Shown piece after piece: positions 24,958-36,494 of a stretch of DNA of 64,000 bases (position 1 is its first letter; each line of letters starts with the position of its first letter). Source of the DNA: Iris pallida (lineage: Eukaryota; Streptophyta; Magnoliopsida; Asparagales; Iridaceae); assembly GCA_029216955.1 (NCBI GenBank), contig JANAVB010012195.1:186001-250000 (forward strand), written 5' to 3'. A program made the position numbers and the translations under genes. Under the pieces are notes generated by a model. That model searched no databases, was not told where the DNA came from, and saw nothing but the letters and a program-made list of their open reading frames with translations.

Positions 24958-25545
24958 TTCCAACCCGCCCAAAGTCAACCCCCCTGCCCCGACGCCCCCT
25001 GCCCCGACGCCCACCCTCCCTGGCCCCGCCGTCGATGCCCCCCTGCCGCCGACGACGCCCCCCTTGCTGCCTCTCCCCTCCGCCCCCCCAAGCCGACGCC
25101 CCTGCCCCCGACGCCCACCCCCTGCCCACCGCCGCCCCCCTGCTGTCCCCGTCCCCCTCCTTTGCTGACCTCGACGCCCCCCCTTGCTGACCCCGACGCC
25201 CCCCTCTCTCTTCCGACCACATCTGCGGCCGACCCCCCCCACAAACCCTAATTTACGAGCGCGATTATGTGGATGATTATTCGAAGACGGATGGCTATCA
25301 AATACTTTATTTGTACCTTCTGTTCCTAGATTACGTCCTCCGAAACTACAAATACTTTATTTGTATTCCGTTCTCGATCTGCAAATTAGGATCTACATGC
25401 GTGCGCTAGTATTGGCCACGTTAGCAGTGCATTCGTAAGGTCTCTGTTGGAGACTTTACATAAAGACGAAGACGACAAAGCCGACGAAGACGACGACGCC
25501 GACGAAGCCGACGAAGACGACGACGACGACGAAGCCGACGACGAA
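24958..25545 (+). other. C-rich leader and GAC-repeat leader of the copia element
   Basis: Between the primer site and gag, 24965-25240 is almost pure C/G with many CCCC runs in repeated CCCCCTGCCCCGACGCCC-like units. Then 25467-25545 is a run of GACGACGAAGCC-type repeats just before the gag ATG. Minus-strand ORFs here are Gly/Arg low-complexity shadows. Confidence 0.8.
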
Positions 25546-25562
25546 TCACAGTTGAAGATGCC

Positions 25563-26599
25563 ATGGATTCGATCAGTGGTAAACTGACAGCAGAAGAGAT
25601 GAAAGCCTTGGTTGATGATATTTTATCAAAAAGATTAACCGAGGCAACCCCACGTGTGATCCATACTGATGTGGATCCGTCACCTTACATAATGGAGAAG
25701 CTGGACAAGCTGGAGACGAAGTTGGAAGGCACGTCCAACTACTTGAAATGGTTACGACAGGTACTGCAGACGCTCAAGGGACGAGGCTTGGTTGGCTACG
25801 TCAATGGCCAAACCAAGGCGCCCGATGATCCCTCCTCAAAGGAGTTTGTTATTTGGGAAATTGTTAACAATGTTGTGGCTGGATGGTTGATAGCCTCCTT
25901 GACCGACCAGGTGTCGGGCACTGTAGAGGCAATGGAGGCTGCTGCTGATATATGGCGGACTTTGAAGGATATGTACTCAGGATGCGACAATCCTATACGG
26001 GTATTCCAACTATAGGATGAACTTGATAGGGTGGCCCAGGACGACCGTACCATCTCTAAGTACGCTGCACTGCTGAAGAAATATTGGTCTGATCTGGATC
26101 ACTATGATCCTCTTGGGATGGATGATGCACAAGTCGAACCAGAATTTGCGAAACATTTCCAAAAGTTCTTGGATTATATTTCGTGACAACAGATGATGAA
26201 GTTCTTGAAGGATCTTAACCCTGTATTTGAGCATAGAAGGAATGTCCTCCTAGTACAGCCCATGCTTCCAACCTTGAAGAAGCCATAGCTGCCATGGCAC
26301 AAAAAGAGGCTCGATTAAAATTGATGCCCAACAAGGGCTCTTTCCAGTGGGAGCAAGCCGCTGTTGACAAGTCTGCCCTTGCCGCCTTCAATCAGGCTCC
26401 CTCTGTGGCCGACGTTTGCCACAACTGTGGTGACTCAGGGTATTACATCAGATTTTGTCCAAAATCCCTGTCGAATGATCGTGGAGGGGGCCGCGGAGGA
26501 CGTCGAGGTGTAGAGGCGGTTACGCTGGAAGAAGGAGAAATTATTCTGGCGGCCACAAAGCAAATCTGGCGAAAGAAGGGGCGAACATCACCTGACTGA
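25563..26599 (+). pseudogene. copia gag pseudogene
   Basis: The start ATG at 25563 opens 150 codons containing the UBN2-type gag region (YLKWLRQVLQTLKGRGLVGY, ADIWRTLKDMYSG). A TAG at 26013 and a TGA near 26184 interrupt it. The frame shifts before 26294-26599, which carries the nucleocapsid knuckle CHNCGDSGYYIRFC. In that knuckle the usual His is Tyr (C-x2-C-x4-Y-x4-C), so even the zinc site is damaged. A Gly/Arg-rich tail follows (GGGRGGRRG). Confidence 0.9.
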
Positions 26600-26767
26600 G
26601 TTAACCCCTCTTGAGAAGGAGTTCATCGCGAGGTTACGCAGTACGAAGCTGGGTTCGGACGGCAGTCATGGGGCGTCATCTTCCTCGGGAGATCACATCA
26701 CTTGCTTTGCCCAGACCAGCACAGGTATTCCTGTTCATGCTCTTGCGGCAGCTGTCCACCAACCAGG

Positions 26768-29700
26768 TTGGATTATGGACTCTGGGGCATCTCGCCACGT
26801 TACGGGGTCTTACGGTGAGTTCCAGGACTATACTCACCTACCGACGCCGGAGAGCATTCAAACTGCTGATGGTAACTCCAGCCCTGTCATGGGTAAAGAC
26901 ACTGTCGCATGCACCCCTTCTCTCACTCTCACCAATGTGTTACATGCTCTGTCTTTTCCTGTCAATCTTCTTTCTATTAGTGGCATTATTCTTAATATTA
27001 ACTGTACAGTTTCCTTTGACATTCCTACGGTGACTTATCAGGAAAAAGGGACATGACGATGACTAAGGACTGGCACATGGCATAAGGGGCTGTGATACTT
27101 AGATAGGACTGGACTGGACAATGTATTAGCATCTCTGGTAGCAGACACACCACCTAAAGATTCACGGTGCAGTGTAGAAGATGAATTGCTACTCCACCAC
27201 CAGCGTATCGGTCATTCTTCTTTTAAAATTATTAGTCGAATATTCTTCTTTTAAAATTATTAGTCGAATGTATCAGTCCTTATACCAAAGGGCTAATAAA
27301 GAGAAGTTATTTTGTAATGCATGTGAGTTGGGTAAACATACCAGAAGTACGTATGTGAGTTCAGGACATCGAAGTTCAGCTACATTTGATATGATACATT
27401 CGGACGTATGTGGCCCTTGTCCTACAACCGGTATTAACGGTTTTTGAGGGTTCGTCACTTTTATTGATTGTCATACTCGCGTGACATGGGTCTACCTTAT
27501 GAAGAATAAAAGTGACGTCTTTGAGGCGTTTTGCGACTTTCATCGCCAGGTAGAAACACAATATGGTACTAAAATTAAGTGCTTATGGTCTGACATTGGG
27601 ACGGAGTATACAAATAAGTAGGTTGCTGAGTATTTATCCACTCATGGAATACTACACCAAACTTCATGTGCCTACACACCGGCACAAAATGGTGTGGCCG
27701 AACAGAAGAACAGACACCTGCTGGAGGTCGTACGGACGATGATGCTGGCTATGAATGTCCCAAAATACTTATGGGGACAGGCGGTGTTAACGGCCTCTTA
27801 TCTCATCAACAGAATGCCATCTCAGGTATTGGACTGGAAGACACCGTTGGAGATGCTTACTAGTGCAACCACGTACACTGTTCCATCAAAAGTATTTGGG
27901 TGTGTATGTTTTGTCCAAGATAATAGGCTAGGCATTGGCAAATTGGATCCTAGAGCGGTTAAATGTGTCTTTGTCGGGTACACGGCAACTCAGAAGGGAT
28001 ACGCATGTTGGAGCCCAGTTGAGCGGAAGATGTTTGTAAGCATGGACATTACATTCAGAGAACTGGAACCATATTATGCTTCGGATGACGGATCGGCGTT
28101 TGGTGACACCCCAAACACAGAGGGTGTTAGATGTGAAGGGGAGAAAATAAGCCCATCTGTGGTAGTCGGATCAGTCCCATGTCTGGTCATGGAAAACTGG
28201 ACGAAAGGGAGAGAAAGCAGTGACTCCGATACAGAAGATAAAGAAGATATATATGTTAAACAGGAGAAGCAGCAGACAATAGAAAAGGAGCTCCAAGTCT
28301 ACAGAAGGAGACAGCAGAAGTCCAGTACTGTGCCTGTACCGTATCCTGTGCCTACTGTACCAAGTCCCTCGTCTACTCCTGCTCCAACTTTTGAAGATGT
28401 TGCCTCCGCACATAATCAATCTGATTCTGATACGGATCTCTCTGACTCTGATGGTATGATCTCTCCACCACCTATTGCTCCCTTAAGGAGATCTTCTCGC
28501 ATCAATACGGGTAAGGCTCCTAGTCATTTTGATGATTATGAACATAATATTGCCTACTACCTGTCTTATTCTAACATTTCTTCGAATTATCGAGCCTTCA
28601 TTGCATCATTAGACACTACTTCGTTGCCCAAAAGTTGGCAGGAAGCAAAAAAAATCCAAGATGGAAAGCTGCAATGATGGAAAAACTTGGGACACTGGAG
28701 AAAAATAAGACGTGGGAGTTGGTTCCATTACCCAAAGGGAAGAAAACTGTAGGATGCAAATGGGTGTACACAGTAAAGGAGACGTCAGAAGAAAAGGTAG
28801 AACGATACAAGGCTAGGTTGGTTGCAAAGGGATACACACAATCATATGGCATCGACTATGATGAGACATTTGCTCCAGTAGCGAAAATGAGCACCATAAG
28901 AACTCTGGTCTCCATTGCAGCAAACTATGGGTGGAAGCTATACCAATTAGATGTGAAGAATGCCTTTCTCCATGGGAACCTACAAGAAGAAGTGTACATG
29001 GAACTCCCGCCAGGGTGCTACGCTACAGAATTAGACGGAGGGACGTCGCATGGAAAAGTGTGCAAACTAAAAAAGTCGCTATATGGGCTCAAGCAATCTC
29101 TTCGAGCCTGGTTTGACAGATTCAGAAAGGCTGTTACAGGCATAGGATACCATCAAGCAAATACAGATCATACGGTCTTTCTTCAGCATGCAAGAGGCCA
29201 CATCACTATACTTGCTATATACGTGGATGATATAGTAATCACAGGTAATGATGAAGTCGAGATTGCTAAGCTGAAGTCAAAACTCGAGAAGGAGTTTGAA
29301 GTGAAGGATTTATGAGCGATGAGGTACTTTCTAGGTATCGAGGTGTGTGAAGGCGAACAAGGAATTGTTCTCTCATAGAGAAAATACACACTAGATCTGC
29401 TGAAGGAGACAGGGATACTGGGATACAAAATAGCAGTCACTCCAATTGACCAGAAGTGCAAGTTGGGAGTAGAAGCAGGAGAGCCAGTTGATCGTGAAAG
29501 ATATCAACGACTTGTAGGGAGATTGATTTATCTGGGGCACACTCGCCCTGATATCTCATTTGCGGTGAGTATAGTAAGTCGCTACATGCATGATCCAAAA
29601 ACGGGTCATATGAATGCAGTATTTCAGATCTTGAGATATCTGAAAGGGACGCCGGAGAAAGGGCTATGGTTCAAGAAGAATTGATGTATAGAAGTTGAGG

Positions 29701-30173
29701 GATACTGCGATACAGACTGGGCGAGCTGTATAGACGATAGAAGGTCTACCACGGGATATTGTGTCTTTGTAGGAGAAAACTTGGTCTCATGGAGAAGTAA
29801 GAAACAGTCAGTGGTAGCACGATCTATAGCTGAAGCAGAATACAGAGCAATGGCCTTAGGAGTATCGGAATTGCTGTGGGTGAAAGCGTTGCTGACAGAG
29901 TTGAAGCTGGACAAGGGAGTACCGTTACGTCTTCTGAGCGATAGTCAAGCTGCAATAAGTATAGCTAACAATCCAGTTCAGTACGACAGAATGAAGCACA
30001 TCGAGATCGATCGATTCTTCATCAAAGAGAAGTTGGAACAAGGGATACTGAAGATTGATCATGTTCGCTCAGAAGAACAAGTGGCAGACTGTTTGACTAA
30101 GGGTCTTAGTTCATTAAGTCTGTCGAAGCTATGTAACAAGATGGGAATGATTAATATCTATCGCCCATCTTGA
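26768..30173 (+). pseudogene. copia pol pseudogene (PR-INT-RT-RNase H)
   Basis: The protease motif WIMDSGASRHVTG lies at about 26770-26810. The pre-integrase and integrase region runs from 27181 to about 27900 (HSDVCGP, then AQNGVAEQKNRH around the catalytic Glu), with stops at about 27448 and 27618. A 327-codon segment (27694-28677) covers the integrase end and linker. The reverse transcriptase (28635-29315) holds QLDVKNAFLHG and YVDDIVI. RNase H (29781-30173) ends with RSEEQVADCLTKGL. A frameshift falls in an A8 run at 28647-28654, and further stops are at 29313, 29377 and 29682. A perfect 28-bp tandem duplication at 27214-27269 also shifts the frame. No autonomous product is possible. Confidence 0.93.
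27214..27269 (+). repeat. 28-bp perfect tandem duplication in copia integrase
   Basis: The unit starts ATTCTTCTTTTAAAATTATT at 27214 and repeats exactly at 27242. Because 28 is not a multiple of three it breaks the reading frame. Perfect identity suggests it is recent or an assembly error. Confidence 0.95.
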
Positions 30174-30180
30174 GGGGGGG
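30172..30180 (+). other. Polypurine tract of the copia element
   Basis: GAGGGGGGG lies directly before the 3' LTR and overlaps the end of pol; it is the plus-strand primer site. Confidence 0.85.
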
Positions 30181-30299
30181 TGTTGAGAACTAATAAGGGA
30201 TTTAGTCCCACATTGGAAAAATATAGTATGAAGAGAAGCTAGACTCCCTATAAATAGGGGAGGAGCCAATCAATAAAAATACAACAATTATTCTCTATA
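30181..30299 (+). repeat. 3' LTR of the copia element
   Basis: A direct copy of 24808-24926 with six differences. It ends TTCTCTATA instead of TTCTCTACA and is followed by the TSD ATTTA. Confidence 0.95.
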
Positions 30300-30454
30300 A
30301 TTTAATACTAACTCTGGCACATTGAAGTCTGGTATTATGACTGCAATTGGACTCATATGATACTGAAATGGTTGTCTAATGAACTTGATAAAGTTTGATA
30401 CTAACTTATGTGCATCCTAGCCACGGTATTTGAATCATGACTGTAGGTACTGTC

Positions 30455-31386
30455 TGTTTGCAAAAACAAAAGTTGAAGAACTTTATTGATACAAACTTTA
30501 TAAAAGATTACAATTTGAATTCTGGGAATGGTACAACTTTAGGAATCCAATCTAGATGACGATTGCTTTATCCCTTGGACGATGTGAACTCTGAAGATGA
30601 AGCCTCTGAAGTTGAGAACAACTCTGGAATTGAAGGCAAAAAGCCTCGAAAGTTGAAGGCAAAAGCCTCGGAAGAATACAGCAGCACTTGGGCAAGAACT
30701 CCTGGACTCTCTGAACTTTGAAGTCTGATCTCTCTGATTTCTGATTATTGATTCTTGATCCCCGTGAATGGAGACTTAAAACTCTATTTATAGAGTTCTG
30801 AGAAATAACTAACTTTTAGTTATTCTGGACTGCGCATGATGGATTGCGCAGCAATTGGTTTGTGCAGCAATGGACTGCGCAGGCAGTTGTTGGATCATGG
30901 GCTAACTGTCTTGGACATATGGTATCATTTGATTGAAATGCACATGATCATGCACAGACAGTTGCCACGAAATGAGCAATTGATGGCATGAATGCCACGT
31001 ATATTTTATCATTTGTACTGATAGAACGCGCTCATTGAATTGCACAGGTTTTGGATTGCGCCAACTTGAATTGCGCAGGAAATGGATTGTGCCAACATAG
31101 ATTGCGCCAACATGGATTGCACTGCCAGCTGTCCTCGAGCGCCGTGCTGTACGATTAAACGAACGGCCGCCTCGATCTCCGCGCTGTCAGTTGTCAGAAG
31201 ATTTGATTTGTGTCAGGTAATGATGGTGATTTGTCACGTCAGCCTGCGCACTTGAAAGTGTGCGCAATCTATCCTGCGCAATCTGAAGAATGCGCAATCT
31301 GATGTCTGCGCAGTTCATCTGAAAGTTGTATTTCTTAATTTTCTGACTTTGTTGATGTGTGCAACTTAATTTTTTTAGGACCTACA
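30455..31386 (-). repeat. 3' LTR of the Tat-like element
   Basis: On the plus strand it begins TGTTTGCAAAAACAAAAG and ends TTAGGACCTACA. The element-sense TATA box is in the palindrome CTCTATTTATAGAG (about 30783-30796). The LTR is studded with TGCGCA and TGCGCAATCTGA motifs (30830-31310). Confidence 0.95.
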
Positions 31387-31397
31387 AGACCCCCTTC
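31387..31397 (-). other. Polypurine tract of the Tat-like element
   Basis: Read on the minus strand the bases GAAGGGGGTCT lie immediately before the 3' LTR, fitting a plus-strand priming tract. Confidence 0.7.
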
Positions 31398-31548
31398 AAA
31401 GTTTTTGAAAGTTGAACTTATTCAAAATTTCGAAATACTTTGAATTTTGAATATGAAACCAATTTGCGCACATAATGAGCTGTCTGCACAATCTGAGGAT
31501 TTAGCCCATTTTTAGGCGCAATCTAAGGGCCGTTTCGACTTTGAAAAA

Positions 31549-31558
31549 CTATAAATAG
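31549..31558 (+). promoter_or_regulatory. TATA box of the antisense plant-mobile-domain gene
   Basis: CTATAAATAG lies about 100 bp before the ATG at 31657, inside the retrotransposon and pointing opposite to its gag-pol transcription. GCGCAATCTAAGG just upstream repeats the motif seen in the LTR. Confidence 0.7.
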
Positions 31559-31656
31559 TTCCTCAATGCATTCGAAGTGTTCTTTACTTGCTTTCTTCTT
31601 GATTTTGAGAGAAAAAACTTTTGAGCTCTTCCTTTCTTTCCTCTTTGACGATTGCA

Positions 31657-34600
31657 ATGGCTCCCCGACGATCCTCTACCGCCGCTAAGGGAAAGGCCCC
31701 CGCCGAATCATCAACTCGGGCTGCGCGCCGAGCTTCGCGCCATGAAACCGCTCATCCAGCAATGATAGGTAGAGAACCCAAATCAAAAACTCTTTTTAGA
31801 GTTTTGATTTCACTGTTCCTTTCAGAATCCATCTCTTTTTAGAGATAGGATCATATTGCGCCACCCTTTTTAGGGTTCTGGTTGCATAAATCAGTCCACC
31901 CTTCATTTTTATGAAGAATAACTCTATGCGCGATCGGTTGAATTGCGCTGATAAAAGTCAGCACAATTTGCTGATTTGCGCGAGTCTGTCAGCGCAAACT
32001 GATGTTTATTTGTTTGCGCAAACTGATTATGCGCAATCTGATGTTTACGCAATTTAATTTTTGTGCAAACTGAATCTTTGATTTTGACTTTGTACTGAAG
32101 ATTTTTGTTTTATCTGTCTGATGCAGTTAATACCAGAGAAGACCCAGAATATGAGAACTTCGTGGGGACCCTTTCAGAATTAGAGTATAAAGAAGACTTG
32201 TCACATGTACATTATCCTCAGTATGTTCTGCCGACCTCCCGTCAGGCCATTTTGGTATCCCAGGACAATGAAACACTGCAATGTTTAATGAACGGACAAC
32301 CTCTGGAAACGGCAGATGCTGTTATACATAAGAAACCATTATTCTTGTTTGGTGAAGCCTTCGAGAAAAGTTCTCAACCAAGACCGAGGATAGAAGAAAG
32401 AATTGTTCATCAGACGGATAGATCTTTCTCGATACCAAATATTCCACGCTGCCTCCCATTATCCCGGTATGCTCATGCGAGTTACCCGAGAAAGATGGAA
32501 TGGAACCTTACTCCATTCCAAGATGCCCGTCCGGGAAGAATCTTTGTGAAGAAGGGTCCGAATAAGAAAGATATGTTCTACAGTTCTTCTGAAAGGTACA
32601 GTATTTTGCTGAGAGGACTGAAACCCGGTTGCATTCTACCGGAGAATTCTTCATTGTTAATGCCCGTCAGGACCCTAATTTTCGTAAATGAATTTGCGAA
32701 AGTCGAAGGAAGATATCCTGAACATGACATCAGACTGACTGGATTAGTGAATCCAGATTTCAAAAGATGGAGCTGCATAGCCAATTGGATTCTGACCAAG
32801 TTTGAAGGCGAACTGCAGCAAATCAACCTGTACCAAGCAGTACATGCCACTGTCTATGGTTTTGCTCCGAACCCTCACATGTTCTTGGCTTTAGCAGAGA
32901 GGTATAATTACAGAACATGGACCTTTATGACTCCCGGCGGAGAAATTGGTTTTGTACTCCATGAGATGAAGTACATCTCTTTTCTGCCAATGGAAGATTT
33001 CTCATATGAAGAATTCGTCCCCACCAATGATGAATTGGACAGATTCCGGAGAGAAAATACAGAAATGGTAGCAGTATTCGAGGAACTACTATGCCATTAC
33101 AAGATCTGTTTCCTGTTCTATAAGAGTGCCACATCAAGCACTTGCTATTCCTCGAAATGGCTACCTTATTTGTTCCTAAACCACATTCAAGAACCAAAGA
33201 CTAAGGAACATGACAGATGTTATCCTGATTTTTTCAAGCCATTGAGCAACACAGAAGTGATGAAGTTGATAGAAGAAAGTGGTGATTTTGATAAACAGAT
33301 GAAGGATGATTATCAGTATCCTCCTTTGAAAACAGGAGATACTCTCGAAAGTTATCTGAGAGTAGGATATAGACCGATGTCGAAGGAAGCCCAGTTAGCA
33401 GGGTTTCTGACACATTGGCTTCGTCGATTTGTAGTTCTGGGATCCAGTGCAGTAGACCGCTTCCACCGCGGTGTTCTATTTGCGGCCGTCAGATTAGTCT
33501 TCGGCTATAAGATGGATCTTCTGTCAGCCATGACTTGTAAGCTGAATGCTGGTCTTCGTCTCTATGTCGATCTGATGCTGAAATCCAAGGGTGAAAAAGA
33601 ATTCCCTCAGTTAGAATTACCATATACATATCTGTTTGGGTGGTTGCTCCTTCACCATCCCACTTTGATGGACCCCGGTATGGGACCGGTTGATGGCAGC
33701 TTTTTACGAAGATACTCCAATGGTAAGTGGAAGTTCACTGCTCTCAGAGACTGCAGATATGCTCTAAACTTGAGTAAGGGATGGAACTTTTATTGTACCC
33801 CTCCTCCTGCTGGTTACGAACAAATGCGGACAAATATGATTGATTCGCAGATACATCCTCTGAGCCGTGCAGCTTTTGAATGGTTGAAAACAATTCGACC
33901 GTCTCATTTGGTATACCAGTTTGAAGATGAATGTTATTTAGAGCCATATCTCCCCAGTCGATTCGCTCGACAGTTCGGCTATGACCAATTCCATGTGGGG
34001 AATGCTATTACATGTCTTCAAGGAAAGGGTTATTTGATAGATGGAGCCCGGGCCTGGGCTTACTATAATGCTCGAGATACGAAATCGACGTTCTCGATGC
34101 CTGTAAACAGCAATAATGGCCCTCGAATGCTGTTTACATACTCAGTTTTTTATACATCTTCAAATACCTTTGCCGAGAATTTCAACCTCACAGATAGCTT
34201 CGCATCTTCAACAAGATTGAAGAGAGGAGGAGTTGTCCTGTCGCTCATAGGAAATGAGGAGGTACATGAGCCGGAAGATGCACCTTTGGAAGCCTCAAGG
34301 GATGTTATGTTCCCTCAAGAAGTTAACGCGGCACTGCGTGTCTCTCTGAAGGTGGGTAAATCTCCAGCAAAAAGGAGGAGAAGAGAGGAACCTCCTGCCC
34401 CAGCGGCAAAGAAGAAATTGATCCTAGATCACTCTTCTGAAAAGATCACCACTCGATCTCAGTCTCGACAGTTGGCCGAGTCAACTCAGCAAGAAGAGGC
34501 TATTACACCAACCTCTATCCAGAAACAAGTTGAGACTATAAATATAGAGATCCCTGAGAGGCCACTAAAAAGAAAGAAGTTGGTCCACAGGAGGAATCGA

Positions 34601-35020
34601 GCCCCGTCTTCAATGGTAATGGATGCTGCAGCTGGATTAATCTTGCCATCTCCCACTCCTGTTCTAGAACCTAGGAATAAGACTCCTAATCCCGAACATA
34701 GAGAGGAGGTTGAGCAAAGGACAGATCTTGCTCCGAGAACTGAGGCTGAAGAGCCTAGAGGAAGTACTGTAGAGGAAGTGGGGGAAGAGCAGAATATTGT
34801 ACACTCTCTTTTACCTGCTACAGAGATTGTTGAACTTCCGCCAACTCCTAGAACCCTTCGCGAAGAGGAAGATCGCGAAGTAATTGCGGCTCTAGAAGAT
34901 TGCAGTTACGGCCCTCTGGATGACTATGGTGACCAAGCCGCAACTACCAGCAGGAATGTACCAGAAGTAGACGAAGATGAAGAGAGCTCTTCATCTGAAA
35001 ATATTGATGACTACATGTAA
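31657..35020 (+). CDS. Plant-mobile-domain-like protein encoded antisense within the retrotransposon
   Basis: Exon 1 (31657-31768) encodes a basic Ser/Ala leader beginning MAPRRSSTAAKGKAP. The donor ATAG|GTAGAG and the acceptor TGATGCAG| at 32126 join in phase to exon 2, whose frame stays open to the TAA at 35018. The product is about 1000 residues. In exon 2 (residues counted from 32105), WTFMTPGGEIGFVLHEM near 271-287 with EEFVP near 302, and QLAGFLTHWLRRFVV near 430, resemble the aminotransferase-like/plant mobile domain found in many plant genomes and transposons. Two basic patches (SPAKRRRREEP near 753 and RPLKRKKLVHRRNR near 820) could be nuclear signals. The C-terminus is acidic. Function is unknown; PMD proteins include silencing factors, but nothing here shows that role. 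Direct similarity cannot be verified without a search. Confidence 0.75.
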
Positions 35021-36423
35021 GATCTTGAAAGAGATGATGAAGTGCACACATCTCCTGATGCTGTCAATGATATCTTAAATCCTAAGGATGATATTGAAGT
35101 TCCAGAGAATACTGGTGATACCTTAAATCCTGAAAAGGATGTTGAGGTTCCAGAGAATGCTGCTGATACCTTAAATCTTGAAAAGGATGTCGAGATAACA
35201 GTTTCTCCAAAAAAAACAATAGATGAAGAAGCCCCAGAAGAAACTCCCGCCAATGATCCTCAAGGTATAAAAAATGAAATGAAATTAGCAATCTCCTCTT
35301 GAATGAATTGATAGCTAACGTCTTTATTTGTATTTCCTGCAGATATTGAGACTCCTCTAGCACCTCCAACGTGCACGGACATAGTGCCTATAACGACGGT
35401 GGTTGTTAGTAGCAGTCATCATTTATCCTGTGGTTCTGAAGCGGGTAGTAGTCAAGCTGTCATAGCTGAAGCTACTTCTACTCGGCCAGAGTCTACTCCA
35501 GCAGATAATATGCTCGTTGCTGGATCAACCCATGGTAAGATAATTTAAATCTTTAATCTTCTTGAACAATGGCTAACAACAGGCAACATAATAATCTTTA
35601 ATTTTTACAGAAGAACAACCAGGAGGGGCAACTAGCTCCACTTTGGCTCCTCTGTTCAAAGAACCGGCTATCCAGACACAAGAGATTGAACGTCCCACGG
35701 CCTCATCATCAACAGGAGTGGCTGCGACTCCTGGTGCTATAGCCACTAATAATCTTGTGATCTAATATTTTACTAGATGCTTCTTTGAATCTTTGGGGCC
35801 TCTAGTAAAAAGAATGATGGAGAAAGAAGGTACTGATTTTTTCATGGTTAGGGGTCCAACCTCTCTCTTGATTAGAGCTATCTGGGAACAGGGTGATGAA
35901 GCTCAAGCCACTCTCCTGGATCATATCTTGAATGAATTAGAGATTTCTGTCAAAAGCTATAAAGAGCTCAACCAGGGAGACGTAGAATCTCTAGTACAGG
36001 CAGAATTCGAGCAACTGGCTCAAGCAGCTGATATTGAAAGGGTTAATATCCATAACCTTTTAGAAGCCTTCTCTGCAAAATCTGCTGAGTAACTCCAAAC
36101 TGGAATCAGTAACCTTGATGGCTAAAAGAAAAGAACAGAGAGCTGCTGAGCTAAGAGCAGAGATTACTCGTCTTCAGAAGGAGTTAGAAGATGAAATTGC
36201 TGAGCATCAACTTGCAACTCAACAATATAATGCTCTGATTCAGGAGAGGGATGAATATGTAGAAGCTCATAATGCTGAGATTACCCGCAGAATGGTGACC
36301 ATGCCAGCTTTTAATGAGGAAACTGGAATGGAGGAGGCCAGAAGGAGGGTGATATCCACTCGCGAAGAATGGCTGCAGACTCTCAAGGAGCAGATTGACA
36401 ATCTGATAATACCTCCATCTTAG
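35021..36423 (+). pseudogene. C-terminal exons of the antisense gene, acidic repeats and coiled coil, interrupted
   Basis: The exon 2 frame continues after the TAA at 35018 into an acidic stretch with three copies of a VPENTGDTLNPEKDVE-like repeat (35042-35210). Consistent phase-1 introns follow: donor AAG|GTATAA near 35264 with acceptor TGCAG| at 35340, and donor ATG|GTAAGA near 35535 with acceptor TACAG| at about 35610. A second in-frame TAA occurs at 35763. The same frame then runs 35793-36092 (helical, IWEQGDEAQATLLDHIL). A one-base frame change near 36090 leads into a 100-residue coiled coil (AELRAEITRLQKELEDEIAE) ending at 36423. It is either one gene with two stops and a frameshift, or a truncated gene with remnants. 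Mutation and assembly error cannot be told apart here. Confidence 0.65.
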
Positions 36424-36486
36424 TAGAACACTTTATATCTTTGTGTCTTTTGAAGTATGTGTGTTTTTGTAATGTCTTATATTTCA

Positions 36487-36494
36487 ATTAATAA
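36487..36494 (+). terminator. Poly(A) signal of the antisense gene
   Basis: AATTAATAAAAGAC lies about 65 bp after the coiled-coil stop codon, on the plus strand. It is a plausible near-upstream poly(A) element. Confidence 0.5.

Larger units (their letters stand above)
24808..30299 (+). mobile_element. Ty1/copia LTR retrotransposon, decayed, 5.5 kb
   Basis: Two 119-bp LTRs (24808-24926 and 30181-30299) differ at six positions, about 5%. They are flanked by the TSD ATTTA (24803-24807 and 30300-30304). A tRNA-Met primer site follows the left LTR and a polypurine tract precedes the right one. Domains run in copia order: gag, protease, integrase, reverse transcriptase, RNase H. Several in-frame stops and frameshifts make it non-autonomous now. 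The LTRs are very short for a copia element. I did not assign a clade. Confidence 0.95.

Noticed and set aside
24922..25244. Glycine-rich protein genes on the minus strand
   Set aside because: Translation of the C-rich copia leader in three frames with no promoter or domain.
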